From: Raineyella sp034933565
Lineage (GTDB): Bacteria; Actinomycetota; Actinomycetes; Propionibacteriales; Propionibacteriaceae
NCBI RefSeq assembly: GCF_034933565.1
Contig: NZ_JAYFNG010000027.1
Location: forward strand, 1-64,000
DNA length: 64,000 nt
Reading direction: 5' to 3'
The position numbers and the translations under genes were made by a program. Positions 26,462 through 35,246 of this stretch are shown here, piece after piece (within the stretch, counting starts at the first letter, position 1; each line of letters begins with the position of its first letter). The notes under the pieces were generated by a model. It was not told the origin of the DNA and searched no databases. It saw only the letters and a list, made by a program, of their open reading frames with translations.

Positions 26462-27658
26462 TCAGGCCGTCCGACGGCGCAGGGTCGGCGCGGCGGCCAG
26501 GGCGACCACCAGCGCCAGGCAGGCCCCGGCGAGGGTCACGGCGAAGCCACCCGGGGAGCCGGCGCGGTCCAGGCCCACGCCGGCCAGGCTCGACCCGAGC
26601 GAGACGCCGGCGTTGATCGACGTCGCCACCCAGGCGAACCCCTCGGTGACCCGGTCCGCCGGGACGAGGTGCTGCACCAGCGTCTGGCCGGCGACAAAGG
26701 TCGGCGACAGCGCCAGGCCGGTGAGGAACATCAGCAGCGCCAGCATCTCGATCGAGGTCGCGAAGAAGAACGACCCCGCGCCCAGCCCGATCAGCACCGT
26801 CCCGGCGGCGAAGTGCTGCCACGGTGCCCCACGCCAGCGCCGGCCCCCGTAGACCAGCCCGGCGAGGAACGAGCCGAACGAGAACACCATCAGCGCCGGG
26901 CCCGCCGACGACGGACGGCCCAGCTCCTTGGCGTACGCCACGGTCGAGACGTCCACCCCACCGAAGACGATCCCGAGCATCAGGTACGCGGCGAAGACCA
27001 GCCACAGCACCCGGATCGACAGCAGCGAGCCGGCCGTCCCCCTGACCGGGGCGCCCGAGGCGGGCGGTTCGGTCGCCCGCTGGGTGAGGAACAACCAGCC
27101 GCCGAGGATCTGGATGCCCCCCGCCAGGACCAGCGGCAGCCACGGCGCGACGGCGGTGGCCAGCCAGGTGGCCAGCACCGGCCCGACCATGAAGGCGATC
27201 TCGTCCAGCGCCGCCTCCATCGAGAACGCGGTGTGCAGCTGGGAGGCGTTCCGGGCGACATGGGTCCACCGGGCCCGGACCAGGGTCGGCATCGATCCCT
27301 GCGCCCCGCCCGCGACGACCGCCAGCACGATCAGCACCGCCCCCGGCGCGTGCTGCGCGGCGGCGTACGTCAGGCCCAGGCCGGCCAGTCCGGACAGCGT
27401 CACCGCGGGCAGCATGACCCGGGACTGGCCGTACCGGTCCACGGCACGCGAGATCTGCGGTGCCCCGATCGCAACCGCGAGGACGTAAGCCGCGGTCGTT
27501 GCGCCGCCGAGGGCATAGGATCCGTAACCGGAAGAAATCAGTATGACCATCGCCAGGCCGGTCATGCCGATCGGAAGACGGGCCATCACGCCCGCCAGGG
27601 AGAACCGCCACGCACCGGGTAGACCTAGGACTTCTCGGTATCGCTTGAGCACCCTCAC
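26462..27658 (-). CDS. MFS transporter (12 TM)
   Basis: A 398-residue major facilitator. The start MRVLKRYREVLGLPGAWRFS followed by LAGVMARLPIGMTGLAMVIL is typical of an actinobacterial MFS subgroup with unknown substrates. The predicted start codon is GTG at 27658; an overlapping ATG is out of frame and stops at once. Motif-A-like PQISRAVDRYGQSRVMLP follows helix 2. It is divergent from cstA across 182 bp that show no further gene. Confidence 0.87.
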   Translation of the reverse strand: MRVLKRYREVLGLPGAWRFSLAGVMARLPIGMTGLAMVILISSGYGSYALGGATTAAYVLAVAIGAPQISRAVDRYGQSRVMLPAVTLSGLAGLGLTYAAAQHAPGAVLIVLAVVAGGAQGSMPTLVRARWTHVARNASQLHTAFSMEAALDEIAFMVGPVLATWLATAVAPWLPLVLAGGIQILGGWLFLTQRATEPPASGAPVRGTAGSLLSIRVLWLVFAAYLMLGIVFGGVDVSTVAYAKELGRPSSAGPALMVFSFGSFLAGLVYGGRRWRGAPWQHFAAGTVLIGLGAGSFFFATSIEMLALLMFLTGLALSPTFVAGQTLVQHLVPADRVTEGFAWVATSINAGVSLGSSLAGVGLDRAGSPGGFAVTLAGACLALVVALAAAPTLRRRTA

Positions 27659-27840
27659 ATGGTGCCACCACGGTGATTCACCCTCCCGATTCCTCCCCGG
27701 CCCCGCTCACCCCGGGAGCCTGCACGACGCGGTGATCCCGCGTACGTCCGGGGAGGCCGCCGGCGCTCTTTGCCCCCATGTCCGTCTCCGGGCCGCCGCG
27801 CCACCGTGGTCGCGGCCACCCGACGACTCCAGGAGTTGTC

Positions 27841-30162
27841 ATGTCAGTCACCCGCGACGCGGGCCAGAAGCTGAAGACCGACCCGTCCCTGCCCCCGGTC
27901 GCCGTGATCGAGCCGCCGGGGATCTCCACCGGGCAGAAGATCCTCTTCACCGTCCTCGGCATCGTCGGGGCCGTCGCCTGGTACTTCATCGCCACCCTGC
28001 GTGGCGAGCACGTCAGTGCGGTGTGGTTCGTCCTTGCCGCCGTCTGCACGTACCTGGTCTTCCTGCGCTTCTACGCCAAGCTGATCGAACGCAAGATCCA
28101 TCGCCCCGACGACACCCGGGCGACCCCGGCCGAGGAGTTCGCCAACGGGCGTGACTTCGAGCCGACCAACCGTGCCGTCCTGTTCGGCCACCACTTCGCC
28201 GCCATCGCCGGTGCCGGCCCGCTGGTCGGCCCGGTCCTCGCCGCCCAGATGGGCTACCTGCCCGGCACGATCTGGATCATCGTCGGCGTGGTGCTCGCCG
28301 GGGCGGTGCAGGACTACATGGTGCTGCACCTGTCGATCCGCCGGAACGGGCGCTCGCTCGGCCAGATGGCCCGCGACGAACTCGGCACCGTCGGCGGCTG
28401 GTTCGCCATCGTCGGCGTGTTCACCATCATGATCATCCTCATCGCGGTGCTGGCGATCGTCATCATCGGCGCCCTGGCCTCGTCCCCGTGGGGCGTGTTC
28501 TCGATCGCGATGACGATCCCGATCGCCTTCCTGATGGGTGTCTACATGCGTTTCATCCGGCCCGGCAAGGTCGGCGAGGCGTCCGCCATCGGCGTGGTGC
28601 TGCTCGTCCTCGCCATCGCCGGCGGCTCGATCGTCAACACCCATCCCGCCCTCGCGCAGGTCTTCACCCTGACGCCCGTCCAGCTGGCGTACGCCATCGC
28701 CATCTACGGCTTCCTGGCCGCGATCCTGCCGGTCTGGCTGCTGCTGGCCCCACGCGACTACCTGTCGACCTTCATGAAGGTCGGCACCATCGTCTTCCTG
28801 GCGCTGGCCATCCTGGTCGTCCGCCCGGTCATGTCGATGCCGGCTGTCACCCACTTCGCCCTGGACGGCAAGGGCCCGGCCTTCGCCGGCAACCTGTTCC
28901 CGTTCCTGTTCATCACCATCGCCTGCGGCGCACTGTCCGGCTTCCACTCCCTGATCTCCTCGGGCACCACCCCGAAGATGATCCAGAAGGAGTCGCAGGC
29001 GCGGATCATCGGCTACGGCGGCATGCTCACCGAGTCGTTCGTGGCGATCTCGGCACTGATCACCGCCGCGGTGATCGACCAGCACCTCTACTTCGGCATG
29101 AACGCCCCGCTGGGCCTCACCGGCGGCACTCCGGCCACCGCTGCGGCGTACACGAACGGTCTGCACCTGGTCAGCGGCTCCGGCGCACCGTTGCCGGCCG
29201 CGACACCGGATCTGTTCTCCCAGGCAGCGGCCGAGGTCGGCGAGAAGTCGATCATCTCCCGTACGGGTGGCGCGCCGACCCTCGCGCTCGGCATGGCGCA
29301 CATCCTCAGCCAGATCCCCATCGTGGGTGCGGCGAAGGCGTTCTGGTACCACTTCGCGGTGATGTTCGAGGCGCTGTTCATCCTCACCACCGTGGACGCC
29401 GGCACCCGCGTGGCGCGCTTCATGCTCTCCGACTCGCTGGCCAACATCCCCGGCTGGCGCAAGTTCCGGGATCCGTCCTGGCGCCCCGGCGCCTGGATCT
29501 GCACCGCGATCGTCGTCGTGGCGTGGGGCTCCATCGTGGTGATGGGTGTCACCGACCCGCTGGGCGGCATCAACATGCTCTTCCCGCTGTTCGGCATCGC
29601 CAACCAGTTGCTCGCCGCCATCGCGCTCACCGTCGTCTTCGTCGTGGTGATGAAGAAGGGCCTGTTCCGGTGGGCCTGGATCCCCGCCCTGCCGCTGCTG
29701 TGGGACCTGTTCATCACGATGTGGGCGTCGTGGCAGAAGATCTTCTCCCCCAACCCCTCGCTCGGCTACTGGGCGCTGAACGCCGCGGCCCGCGCGGCGA
29801 AGGCGAAGGGGGCACAGACCTTCTCCACAGCGAAGAGCCCGCACGAGATCGACATGGTCATCCGCAACACCGCCGTGCAGGGCACCCTGTCGATCCTGTA
29901 CGCGGCCCTGGTGCTGATCGTCTTCCTGATCGGCGTCGCGATCGCGATCAAGGCCTTCCGCAAGGGTGGCCTGCCCGACGCGGAGGCCGAGGGGGTGGCG
30001 TCGAAGATCTTCGCGCCGACCAGTTTCGTCCCGACTAAGCTGGAGAAGGAAGTGCTGGCCGAGTGGCAGGCGGCCGGCCTCAACCCTTTCGGCGACGACC
30101 GGCTGCCCGGCATGCACCACGCCAGCCAGCAACAGACGGTCCAGGAGGAGAAGGAACTGTGA
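27841..30162 (+). CDS. cstA: Carbon starvation protein A (pyruvate/peptide transporter)
   Basis: A 773-residue polytopic membrane protein. FEPTNRAVLFGHHFAAIAGA (about residues 103-122), GPLVGPVLAAQMGYLPGTIW and ACGALSGFHSLISSGTTPKM (about 361-380) are the conserved CstA core. E. coli CstA and its paralogue BtsT take up pyruvate, and CstA also supports peptide use. AGGAG at 27831-27835 fixes the ATG at 27841; the in-frame ATG at 27778 is rejected. It overlaps the next gene by 4 bp (GTGA). Confidence 0.95.
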   Translation: MSVTRDAGQKLKTDPSLPPVAVIEPPGISTGQKILFTVLGIVGAVAWYFIATLRGEHVSAVWFVLAAVCTYLVFLRFYAKLIERKIHRPDDTRATPAEEFANGRDFEPTNRAVLFGHHFAAIAGAGPLVGPVLAAQMGYLPGTIWIIVGVVLAGAVQDYMVLHLSIRRNGRSLGQMARDELGTVGGWFAIVGVFTIMIILIAVLAIVIIGALASSPWGVFSIAMTIPIAFLMGVYMRFIRPGKVGEASAIGVVLLVLAIAGGSIVNTHPALAQVFTLTPVQLAYAIAIYGFLAAILPVWLLLAPRDYLSTFMKVGTIVFLALAILVVRPVMSMPAVTHFALDGKGPAFAGNLFPFLFITIACGALSGFHSLISSGTTPKMIQKESQARIIGYGGMLTESFVAISALITAAVIDQHLYFGMNAPLGLTGGTPATAAAYTNGLHLVSGSGAPLPAATPDLFSQAAAEVGEKSIISRTGGAPTLALGMAHILSQIPIVGAAKAFWYHFAVMFEALFILTTVDAGTRVARFMLSDSLANIPGWRKFRDPSWRPGAWICTAIVVVAWGSIVVMGVTDPLGGINMLFPLFGIANQLLAAIALTVVFVVVMKKGLFRWAWIPALPLLWDLFITMWASWQKIFSPNPSLGYWALNAAARAAKAKGAQTFSTAKSPHEIDMVIRNTAVQGTLSILYAALVLIVFLIGVAIAIKAFRKGGLPDAEAEGVASKIFAPTSFVPTKLEKEVLAEWQAAGLNPFGDDRLPGMHHASQQQTVQEEKEL

Positions 30163-30449
30163 CCGACATTCGCCCCGAGCGGGCCGGTGGCCGCTTCGCC
30201 GTCGTGATCGAAGCGGCACGTGCCGACGGCTCTGCCCCGGTGCACGAGCCGTCTGAGGGTGACATCGTCCAGCGCGCCTGGCGTGGCACCGTCGCCGTCG
30301 TCCGCGGGCTCGCGGGGCTGGACAAGTACGACCGCTACGTCGGCCACCAGCTGCGCACCCACCCTGACGAACCGCTGCTGACCGAAGCGGAGTTCTGGCG
30401 CTGCGCCTGGGAGTCCGAAGGACGCAATCCCAGGGCCCGCTGCTGCTGA
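30159..30449 (+). CDS. YbdD/YjiX family small protein
   Basis: A 96-residue protein starting at GTG, overlapping the cstA stop by 4 bp, with AGGAGGAGAAGGA upstream. The C-terminal half (YDRYVGHQLRTHPDEPLLTE, then WRCAWESEGRNPRARCC) is the YbdD/YjiX signature, including the terminal Arg-Cys-Cys. Members are about 65 residues; here about 35 extra N-terminal residues are present. YbdD accompanies CstA and YjiX accompanies BtsT in enterobacteria, and is needed for pyruvate uptake there. Confidence 0.9.
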   Translation: MTDIRPERAGGRFAVVIEAARADGSAPVHEPSEGDIVQRAWRGTVAVVRGLAGLDKYDRYVGHQLRTHPDEPLLTEAEFWRCAWESEGRNPRARCC

Positions 30450-30467
30450 CCACTCCACCACCCACCG

Positions 30468-30508
30468 GGAACGGGGGCGGCTCCCACCGTAGGAGCCGCC
30501 CCCGTTCC
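30468..30508 (+). terminator. Terminator of the cstA operon
   Basis: A perfect 17-bp stem (30468-30484 with 30492-30508; GGAACGGGGGCGGCTCC) with a 7-nt loop, 19 nt after the YbdD stop. It is one of the strongest hairpins in the window. Confidence 0.9.
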
Positions 30509-30572
30509 GGTCCGCCGCCCCGTTCCGGTCAACCGTCTCCGTTCCAGCCAGCCGCCGCCGTTCCGGTCAGCC
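30500..30572. repeat. CCGTTCCGGTCAGCCGCC-type tandem repeat
   Basis: Four diverged units of about 18-21 bp follow and partly overlap the cstA terminator. The rest of the 363-bp gap to the ROK gene has no coding potential. Confidence 0.65.
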
Positions 30573-30795
30573 GCGGCCCGCCGGCCGGCCGCAGCTGACC
30601 GGAGGCGCAGCGGCTGCAGGAAAACTCGGCGGCCGTCCCCAGTCGCCGTCCTCTCGTCCCCAGCCATCCTCTCCGGACAACCGTGAAGGTATCCGGTGGA
30701 TCCCCGCCGAGCACCGCGCTCCGCGGGGAAGCGGCATCGTCCCGGCCCGAAGGACGGCCCGGAGGCCCCCTCCACCGTTCCGCCCGAAGATTGTT

Positions 30796-30812
30796 GGTGA
30801 TTTACTGTCACC
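30796..30812. promoter_or_regulatory. Inverted repeat abutting the ROK regulator start
   Basis: GGTGA-N7-TCACC ends on the base before the ATG at 30813, in an AT-rich patch. It is a candidate autoregulatory site for the ROK protein, or part of a leaderless promoter. Confidence 0.45.
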
Positions 30813-32135
30813 ATGTCGTCGACCAATGAAGGTTCCGTGGACACTTTCGGTCCAGGTGGCTCCCAGTCGGCACTGCGCAGCGCCAACGAGGCGCGGGTCC
30901 TGGAGACCTTGCGCAGCCGCGGCGCCCTGACCCAGGCCGAGTTGGCCCGGCGTACGTCACTGGCCCCGTCGACCGTGTCGAAGATCGTCCACACGCTGCT
31001 CGAGGCGGGCGTCGTCGACATGGAGGCCGACAAGCAGGGCCGCCGCGGCCAGTTGGTCACCCTGTCCTCGTCGGCCGGCCTGGTGGTCGGGATCGACATG
31101 GGGCGCGACCACGTCCACGTGGCCCTCGCCAACCTTGCCCACCAAGTGGTGGCCGAGCAGCACCGTACGCTCCCCCAGGGACACTCGATGGCGAAAGGGC
31201 TCGGCTCCGCCGACGAGACCATCACCGAGCTGCTCGACGGTCTCGGGATCCCCCGCGAACGCGTGGTCAGCGCCTGCCTGTCCATCCCCGCCCCGGTCGA
31301 TGCCGAAGGCATGATCAGCGCCACCGCCCTGATGCCGGGCTGGACCGGGGTGAGCCTGGCCACCGCCGCCGAGCGCGCGCTCGGCCTGCCCGTCCTGGTC
31401 GAGAACGACGCGAACCTCGGCGCCCTCGGCGAGGCCACCTGGGGTGCCGGCCGCGACATCAGGAACGTCGTCTATCTCAAGCTCGCCGCCGGCATCGGCG
31501 CCGGCCTCATCCTCAACGGCGAGATCTTCCGCGGCGCCACCGGCACCGCCGGCGAGATCGGCCACACGACGGTGGTCGAGAACGGCGCCGTCTGCCAGTG
31601 CGGCAACCGCGGCTGCCTGGAGACCGTGGCCAACGCCCCGCACGTGATCGACCTGCTCACCCCGACCCACGGCCGCCTCGGCATCCCCCGGATCGTCGAA
31701 CTCGCCCGGGCCGGCGACCCCGGCTGTCGTCGGGTGCTCGGCGACACCGGCCGCGTGGTCGGCCTGGCCGTCGCCAACCTGTGCAACCTGGTCAACCCGC
31801 AGCGCCTGATCGTCGGCGGCGAACTGTCCGCGGCCGAGGACCTGCTGCTGCGCCCGATGGGCGAATCCGTACGGCTCAACGGGATCCCGGCGGCCGTACG
31901 GTCCCTCGAGATCGTCCGGGCCGAGCTCGGCGCCCGGGCCCACGTGCTGGGCGCCGTGGCGTACGCCCTGGCCCACGTCACCCCGGAGGCCCTCACCGCC
32001 ACCGCGACAGGGGCGGCCACCGACCGGGAGGCCGTGGGTGAAGACGGCACCGACCGGGAGGCCGTGGGTGAAGACGGCACCGGCCCGGATGCCCACGACA
32101 GGTCGGTGGCCGAGCCGGCACCGACGCACCGCTGA
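30813..32135 (+). CDS. ROK family transcriptional regulator (NagC/XylR type)
   Basis: A 440-residue repressor. The N-terminal winged HTH is LRSANEARVLETLRSRGALT with LARRTSLAPSTVSKIVHTLL (about residues 21-62). The sugar-kinase-like ROK domain (from about 85) contains VVGIDMG and the zinc-binding CQCGNRGCLE. It probably senses a sugar or sugar phosphate. The tail has a perfect in-frame duplication of TDREAVGEDG. Glucokinase starts 26 bp downstream, so the pair is likely one operon for glucose control. Confidence 0.93.
   Translation: MSSTNEGSVDTFGPGGSQSALRSANEARVLETLRSRGALTQAELARRTSLAPSTVSKIVHTLLEAGVVDMEADKQGRRGQLVTLSSSAGLVVGIDMGRDHVHVALANLAHQVVAEQHRTLPQGHSMAKGLGSADETITELLDGLGIPRERVVSACLSIPAPVDAEGMISATALMPGWTGVSLATAAERALGLPVLVENDANLGALGEATWGAGRDIRNVVYLKLAAGIGAGLILNGEIFRGATGTAGEIGHTTVVENGAVCQCGNRGCLETVANAPHVIDLLTPTHGRLGIPRIVELARAGDPGCRRVLGDTGRVVGLAVANLCNLVNPQRLIVGGELSAAEDLLLRPMGESVRLNGIPAAVRSLEIVRAELGARAHVLGAVAYALAHVTPEALTATATGAATDREAVGEDGTDREAVGEDGTGPDAHDRSVAEPAPTHR
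32018..32077 (+). repeat. Perfect 30-bp tandem duplication inside the ROK gene
   Basis: Two identical 30-bp units (32018-32047, 32048-32077) encode ten residues each at the C terminus. Being identical, the duplication is recent or length-variable. Confidence 0.95.
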
Positions 32136-32161
32136 CCACCGCTGACCACCCGGAGACACCG

Positions 32162-33163
32162 ATGTCCACGCTGCACACCCTGCACCCCTCGCCCGACGCC
32201 ACCACCGCTCCGACGACGATCGGGGTGGACATCGGCGGGACCAAGATCGCCGCCGGCGTGGTCAACGCGTCGGGCACGATCCTCGCGACGGTCCGTCGCC
32301 CGACCCCGGCCCGCGACACCGGCGAGGTGGTCACGACGATCGTCGCCCTGATCGACGAGTTGCTCAGCGGCCCCGGCGCCCCCGGCGACGTCGGGGCGAT
32401 CGGGATCGGCGCGGCCGGGTTCGTCGACTCGACCCGGTCGACCGTGCTGTTCGCCCCGAACCTCGCCTGGCGCGACGAGCCGCTGCGCCGCGCGATCGAG
32501 GACCGCTGCGGGCTGCCGGCGGTGGTGGAGAACGACGCCAATGCGGCGGCCTGGGGCGAGTTCCGGTTCGGCGCTGCCCGGGGCGCCGACTCCGCAGTGG
32601 TGATCACCGTCGGCACCGGCATCGGCGGCGGGGTGATCCTCGACCACCAGCTGGTCCGCGGCGGCCACGGCGTCGCCGCCGAGATCGGCCACCTGACCGT
32701 CGACCGGCGCGGCCGGCGCTGCGGCTGTGGCCGACGCGGCTGTCTGGAGGCGTACGCGAGCGGTCGTGCGCTGGTCCGGGAGGCCAAGGAGATCGCCGCC
32801 ACCTCACCGCACCACGCCGTCCGACTGCTCACACTCGCCGGCGGCGACCCCGACCGGATCACCGGCCCGCAGGTGACCCAGGCCGCCCGGGAGGGCGATC
32901 CCGCGGCGCTGGAGTGTTTCCGGGAGATCGGCGACTGGCTCGGCGCCGGCATGGCCGACCTCGCCGCGGTGCTCGACCCGGCGATGTTCGTCCTCGCCGG
33001 CGGGGTCAGCGAGACCGGTGACCTGCTCCTCCGACCGGCCCGCGCGGCCTTCCTCGAGTCGCTCACCGCCCCCACCCATCGCCCGGTGGCCGAGGTGCGC
33101 CTGGCCACCCTGGGCAACGCCGCCGGCATCATCGGCGCCGCCGACCTGGCCCGTACGCACTGA
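32162..33163 (+). CDS. glk: ROK family glucokinase
   Basis: A 333-residue ATP-dependent sugar kinase. The phosphate-binding loop IGVDIGGTKIAAGVV (about residues 20-34), the catalytic aspartate region VVENDANAAAWGEF and the ROK zinc motif CGCGRRGCLEAY are all intact. The zinc histidine is in EIGHLTVD. It has no HTH, unlike its upstream neighbour. CGGAGA precedes the ATG. It phosphorylates glucose for glycolysis; other hexoses are possible. Confidence 0.92.
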   Translation: MSTLHTLHPSPDATTAPTTIGVDIGGTKIAAGVVNASGTILATVRRPTPARDTGEVVTTIVALIDELLSGPGAPGDVGAIGIGAAGFVDSTRSTVLFAPNLAWRDEPLRRAIEDRCGLPAVVENDANAAAWGEFRFGAARGADSAVVITVGTGIGGGVILDHQLVRGGHGVAAEIGHLTVDRRGRRCGCGRRGCLEAYASGRALVREAKEIAATSPHHAVRLLTLAGGDPDRITGPQVTQAAREGDPAALECFREIGDWLGAGMADLAAVLDPAMFVLAGGVSETGDLLLRPARAAFLESLTAPTHRPVAEVRLATLGNAAGIIGAADLARTH

Positions 33164-33204
33164 CCACGGGCCGCCGACCGCGGCGCGGCCGGGCAGGATG
33201 CGGC

Positions 33205-33296
33205 TCCATACCGGCCGGGCCGGACCACGAGTCCATGCCGGTCGGGCCGGGGTCGGGTCCATACCGGCCGGGCCGGGTGCGGCTCCATACCGGCCG
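33205..33296. repeat. Four-copy 26-bp-period repeat downstream of glk
   Basis: Units TCCATACCGGCCGGGCCGG at 33205, 33232, 33258 and a shortened one at 33284 (period 27, 26, 26). The 385-bp gap to the redox operon has no other feature except an AT-richer patch just before the next gene. Confidence 0.85.
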
Positions 33297-33548
33297 TTTG
33301 CCGCCACAGTGACCCCGCTCGCGGGGTCCCGACCCGGGCATCCGTCCGGGGGTCGGGGCCGCCCGTCCGGTCCACATGGCGGGAGGGCCGCGACGAGATG
33401 TTCGCCACAGCCCGCGTGACAGTACGACGTGATCCGTACGTCACGCCGAGCCGGTGGACCACCCGGGAAGGTGGTCCACGCTTCCCCCCGCCCGGCACCG
33501 CGTCCGCCGCCGGAAATCCCATACGACGGTCCGTAGTAATCTGACCCC

Positions 33549-35243
33549 ATGCAGAGCCGCAAGGACGTCACCAAGCTCCCCGACCTCGGCGCTACGCAAG
33601 GACGGGTCACCCCCCAGCGAACTCGCCGACCGGTCTATGTGGACCTGCTCCCCCCGTGCAACGCGGGGTGCCCTGCCGGTGAGAACATCCAGAACTGGCT
33701 GTATCTGATCAAGCAGGACCGCGCGCACGACGCCTGGCGCCAGCTGACGGACGACAACCCCTTCCCGGCCATCCACGGCCGGGTGTGTTATCACCCCTGC
33801 GAGGTCGCCTGCAACCGGGCGGAGCTGGACCAATCCGTGTCCATCCACGCCGTCGAGCGTTACCTCGGCGACCTGGCGATCGAGAACGGCTGGGAGTTCG
33901 ACCGGCCGACCCATCCCACCGGCAAGAAGGTGCTGATCATCGGCGCCGGCCCCTCCGGCCTGTCCGCCGCCTATCACCTGGCCCGGCTCGGCCACCAGGT
34001 GGAGATCCGCGACGCCTCCGACAAGCCCGGCGGCATGATGCGCTGGGGCATCCCGGAGTACCGCCTGCCCCGCCACGTCCTGGACGCCGAGATCGACCGG
34101 CTGGTCGATCTCGGCGTGACGATCTCCTGCCACCACCCGGTGCACGACCTGGCCCTCGAGATGGCCCAGGGCGCGTTCGACGCCTGCTTCATCGCGATCG
34201 GCGCCCACCTGTCCAAGAAAGTCGACATCCCGGCCCAGGACACCTCCAAGATGGTCGACGCCGTCTCCTTCCTGCGCGACGTCGCGGGTGGCGAGCGCCC
34301 GCTGATCGGCCGCAAGGTGGCCGTCTACGGCGGCGGCAACACGGCCATGGACGCGGCCCGTACGGCCCGCCGGCTGGGCGCCGACGAGACCACGATCATC
34401 TACCGCCGCACCCGCGAGCAGATGCCCGCCCACGCCGACGAGGCGGAGGCGGCCGAGCGCGAGGGCGTCCGGATCAACTGGCTGCAGACCATCACCGAGG
34501 TCGGCGACGACCTCACCGTGGAGATCATGGAGCTCGATCCCGACGGCCGCCCGCGTGGCACCGGCCGGTTCGAGAAGCTCGACGCCGACACCGTCATCAT
34601 GGCCGTCGGCCAGAAGCCCGACACCGGCTTCCTGCACAACATCCGCGGCCTGCGGTTCGTCGACGACACCCTGCAGGTCGACCCGAAGACGCTGATGTCC
34701 GATGTCCCCGGCATCTTCGCCGGCGGCGACGCGGTCCCCTCGGAGCGTACGGTCACCGTCGGCACCGGCCACGGCAAGCGGGCGGCGCACAACATCGACA
34801 TGTACCTCAGCCAGGGCCAGGTCGCCGAGGCGCCCAAGCATCCCACGGCCAGCTTCGACAAGCTGAACCTGTGGTACTTCCGTGACTCCGACTCCCAGCG
34901 CACCCAGCCCGAGCTCGACCCCGAGACCCGGCTGTCCGACTTCGGCGAGATCGTCGGCGGCCTGACCCCCGAGCAGGCGATGTTCGAGGCCCAGCGCTGC
35001 CTGTCCTGCGGCAACTGCTTCGAGTGCAACGGCTGCCTGGGCGCCTGCCCGGAGGACGCCGTGATCCGGCTCGGCAAGGGCCACCGCTACCGCTTCGACT
35101 ACGACAAGTGCACGGGCTGCGCCACCTGCTACGAGCAGTGCCCGGTCCATGCGATCGAGATGGTGCCCGAGGGCGTCGCCCTGCCGCCCGACCTGGCGGC
35201 CGCCGCACAGTCCCACGAGGCCTCGACCAGGATTGGACTCTGA
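33549..35243 (+). CDS. GltD-like NAD(P)/FAD oxidoreductase with C-terminal 2x[4Fe-4S] domain
   Basis: A 564-residue flavo-iron-sulfur protein. N-terminal cysteines (PPCNAGCPAGENIQ, then CYHPCEVACNRAELD, about residues 36-100) bind Fe-S clusters as in glutamate synthase small subunit. The FAD site is VLIIGAGPSGLSAAYHL (about 129-145) and the NAD(P) site VAVYGGGNTAMDAARTARRL. A ferredoxin domain at the C terminus carries CLSCGNCFECNGCLGACP and CTGCATCYEQCP (about 484-532). No Shine-Dalgarno; TAGTAAT lies 8 nt before the ATG. First gene of a tight operon (3-bp gap) with PFOR and a DHOD-like protein, so it probably passes electrons between ferredoxin and NAD(P). Confidence 0.9.
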   Translation: MQSRKDVTKLPDLGATQGRVTPQRTRRPVYVDLLPPCNAGCPAGENIQNWLYLIKQDRAHDAWRQLTDDNPFPAIHGRVCYHPCEVACNRAELDQSVSIHAVERYLGDLAIENGWEFDRPTHPTGKKVLIIGAGPSGLSAAYHLARLGHQVEIRDASDKPGGMMRWGIPEYRLPRHVLDAEIDRLVDLGVTISCHHPVHDLALEMAQGAFDACFIAIGAHLSKKVDIPAQDTSKMVDAVSFLRDVAGGERPLIGRKVAVYGGGNTAMDAARTARRLGADETTIIYRRTREQMPAHADEAEAAEREGVRINWLQTITEVGDDLTVEIMELDPDGRPRGTGRFEKLDADTVIMAVGQKPDTGFLHNIRGLRFVDDTLQVDPKTLMSDVPGIFAGGDAVPSERTVTVGTGHGKRAAHNIDMYLSQGQVAEAPKHPTASFDKLNLWYFRDSDSQRTQPELDPETRLSDFGEIVGGLTPEQAMFEAQRCLSCGNCFECNGCLGACPEDAVIRLGKGHRYRFDYDKCTGCATCYEQCPVHAIEMVPEGVALPPDLAAAAQSHEASTRIGL

Positions 35244-35246
35244 GCC

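Noticed and set aside
33205..33296. Regular 26-bp-period repeat considered as a CRISPR array
   Set aside because: Spacers are only about 7-8 bp, units diverge and no cas gene is near.
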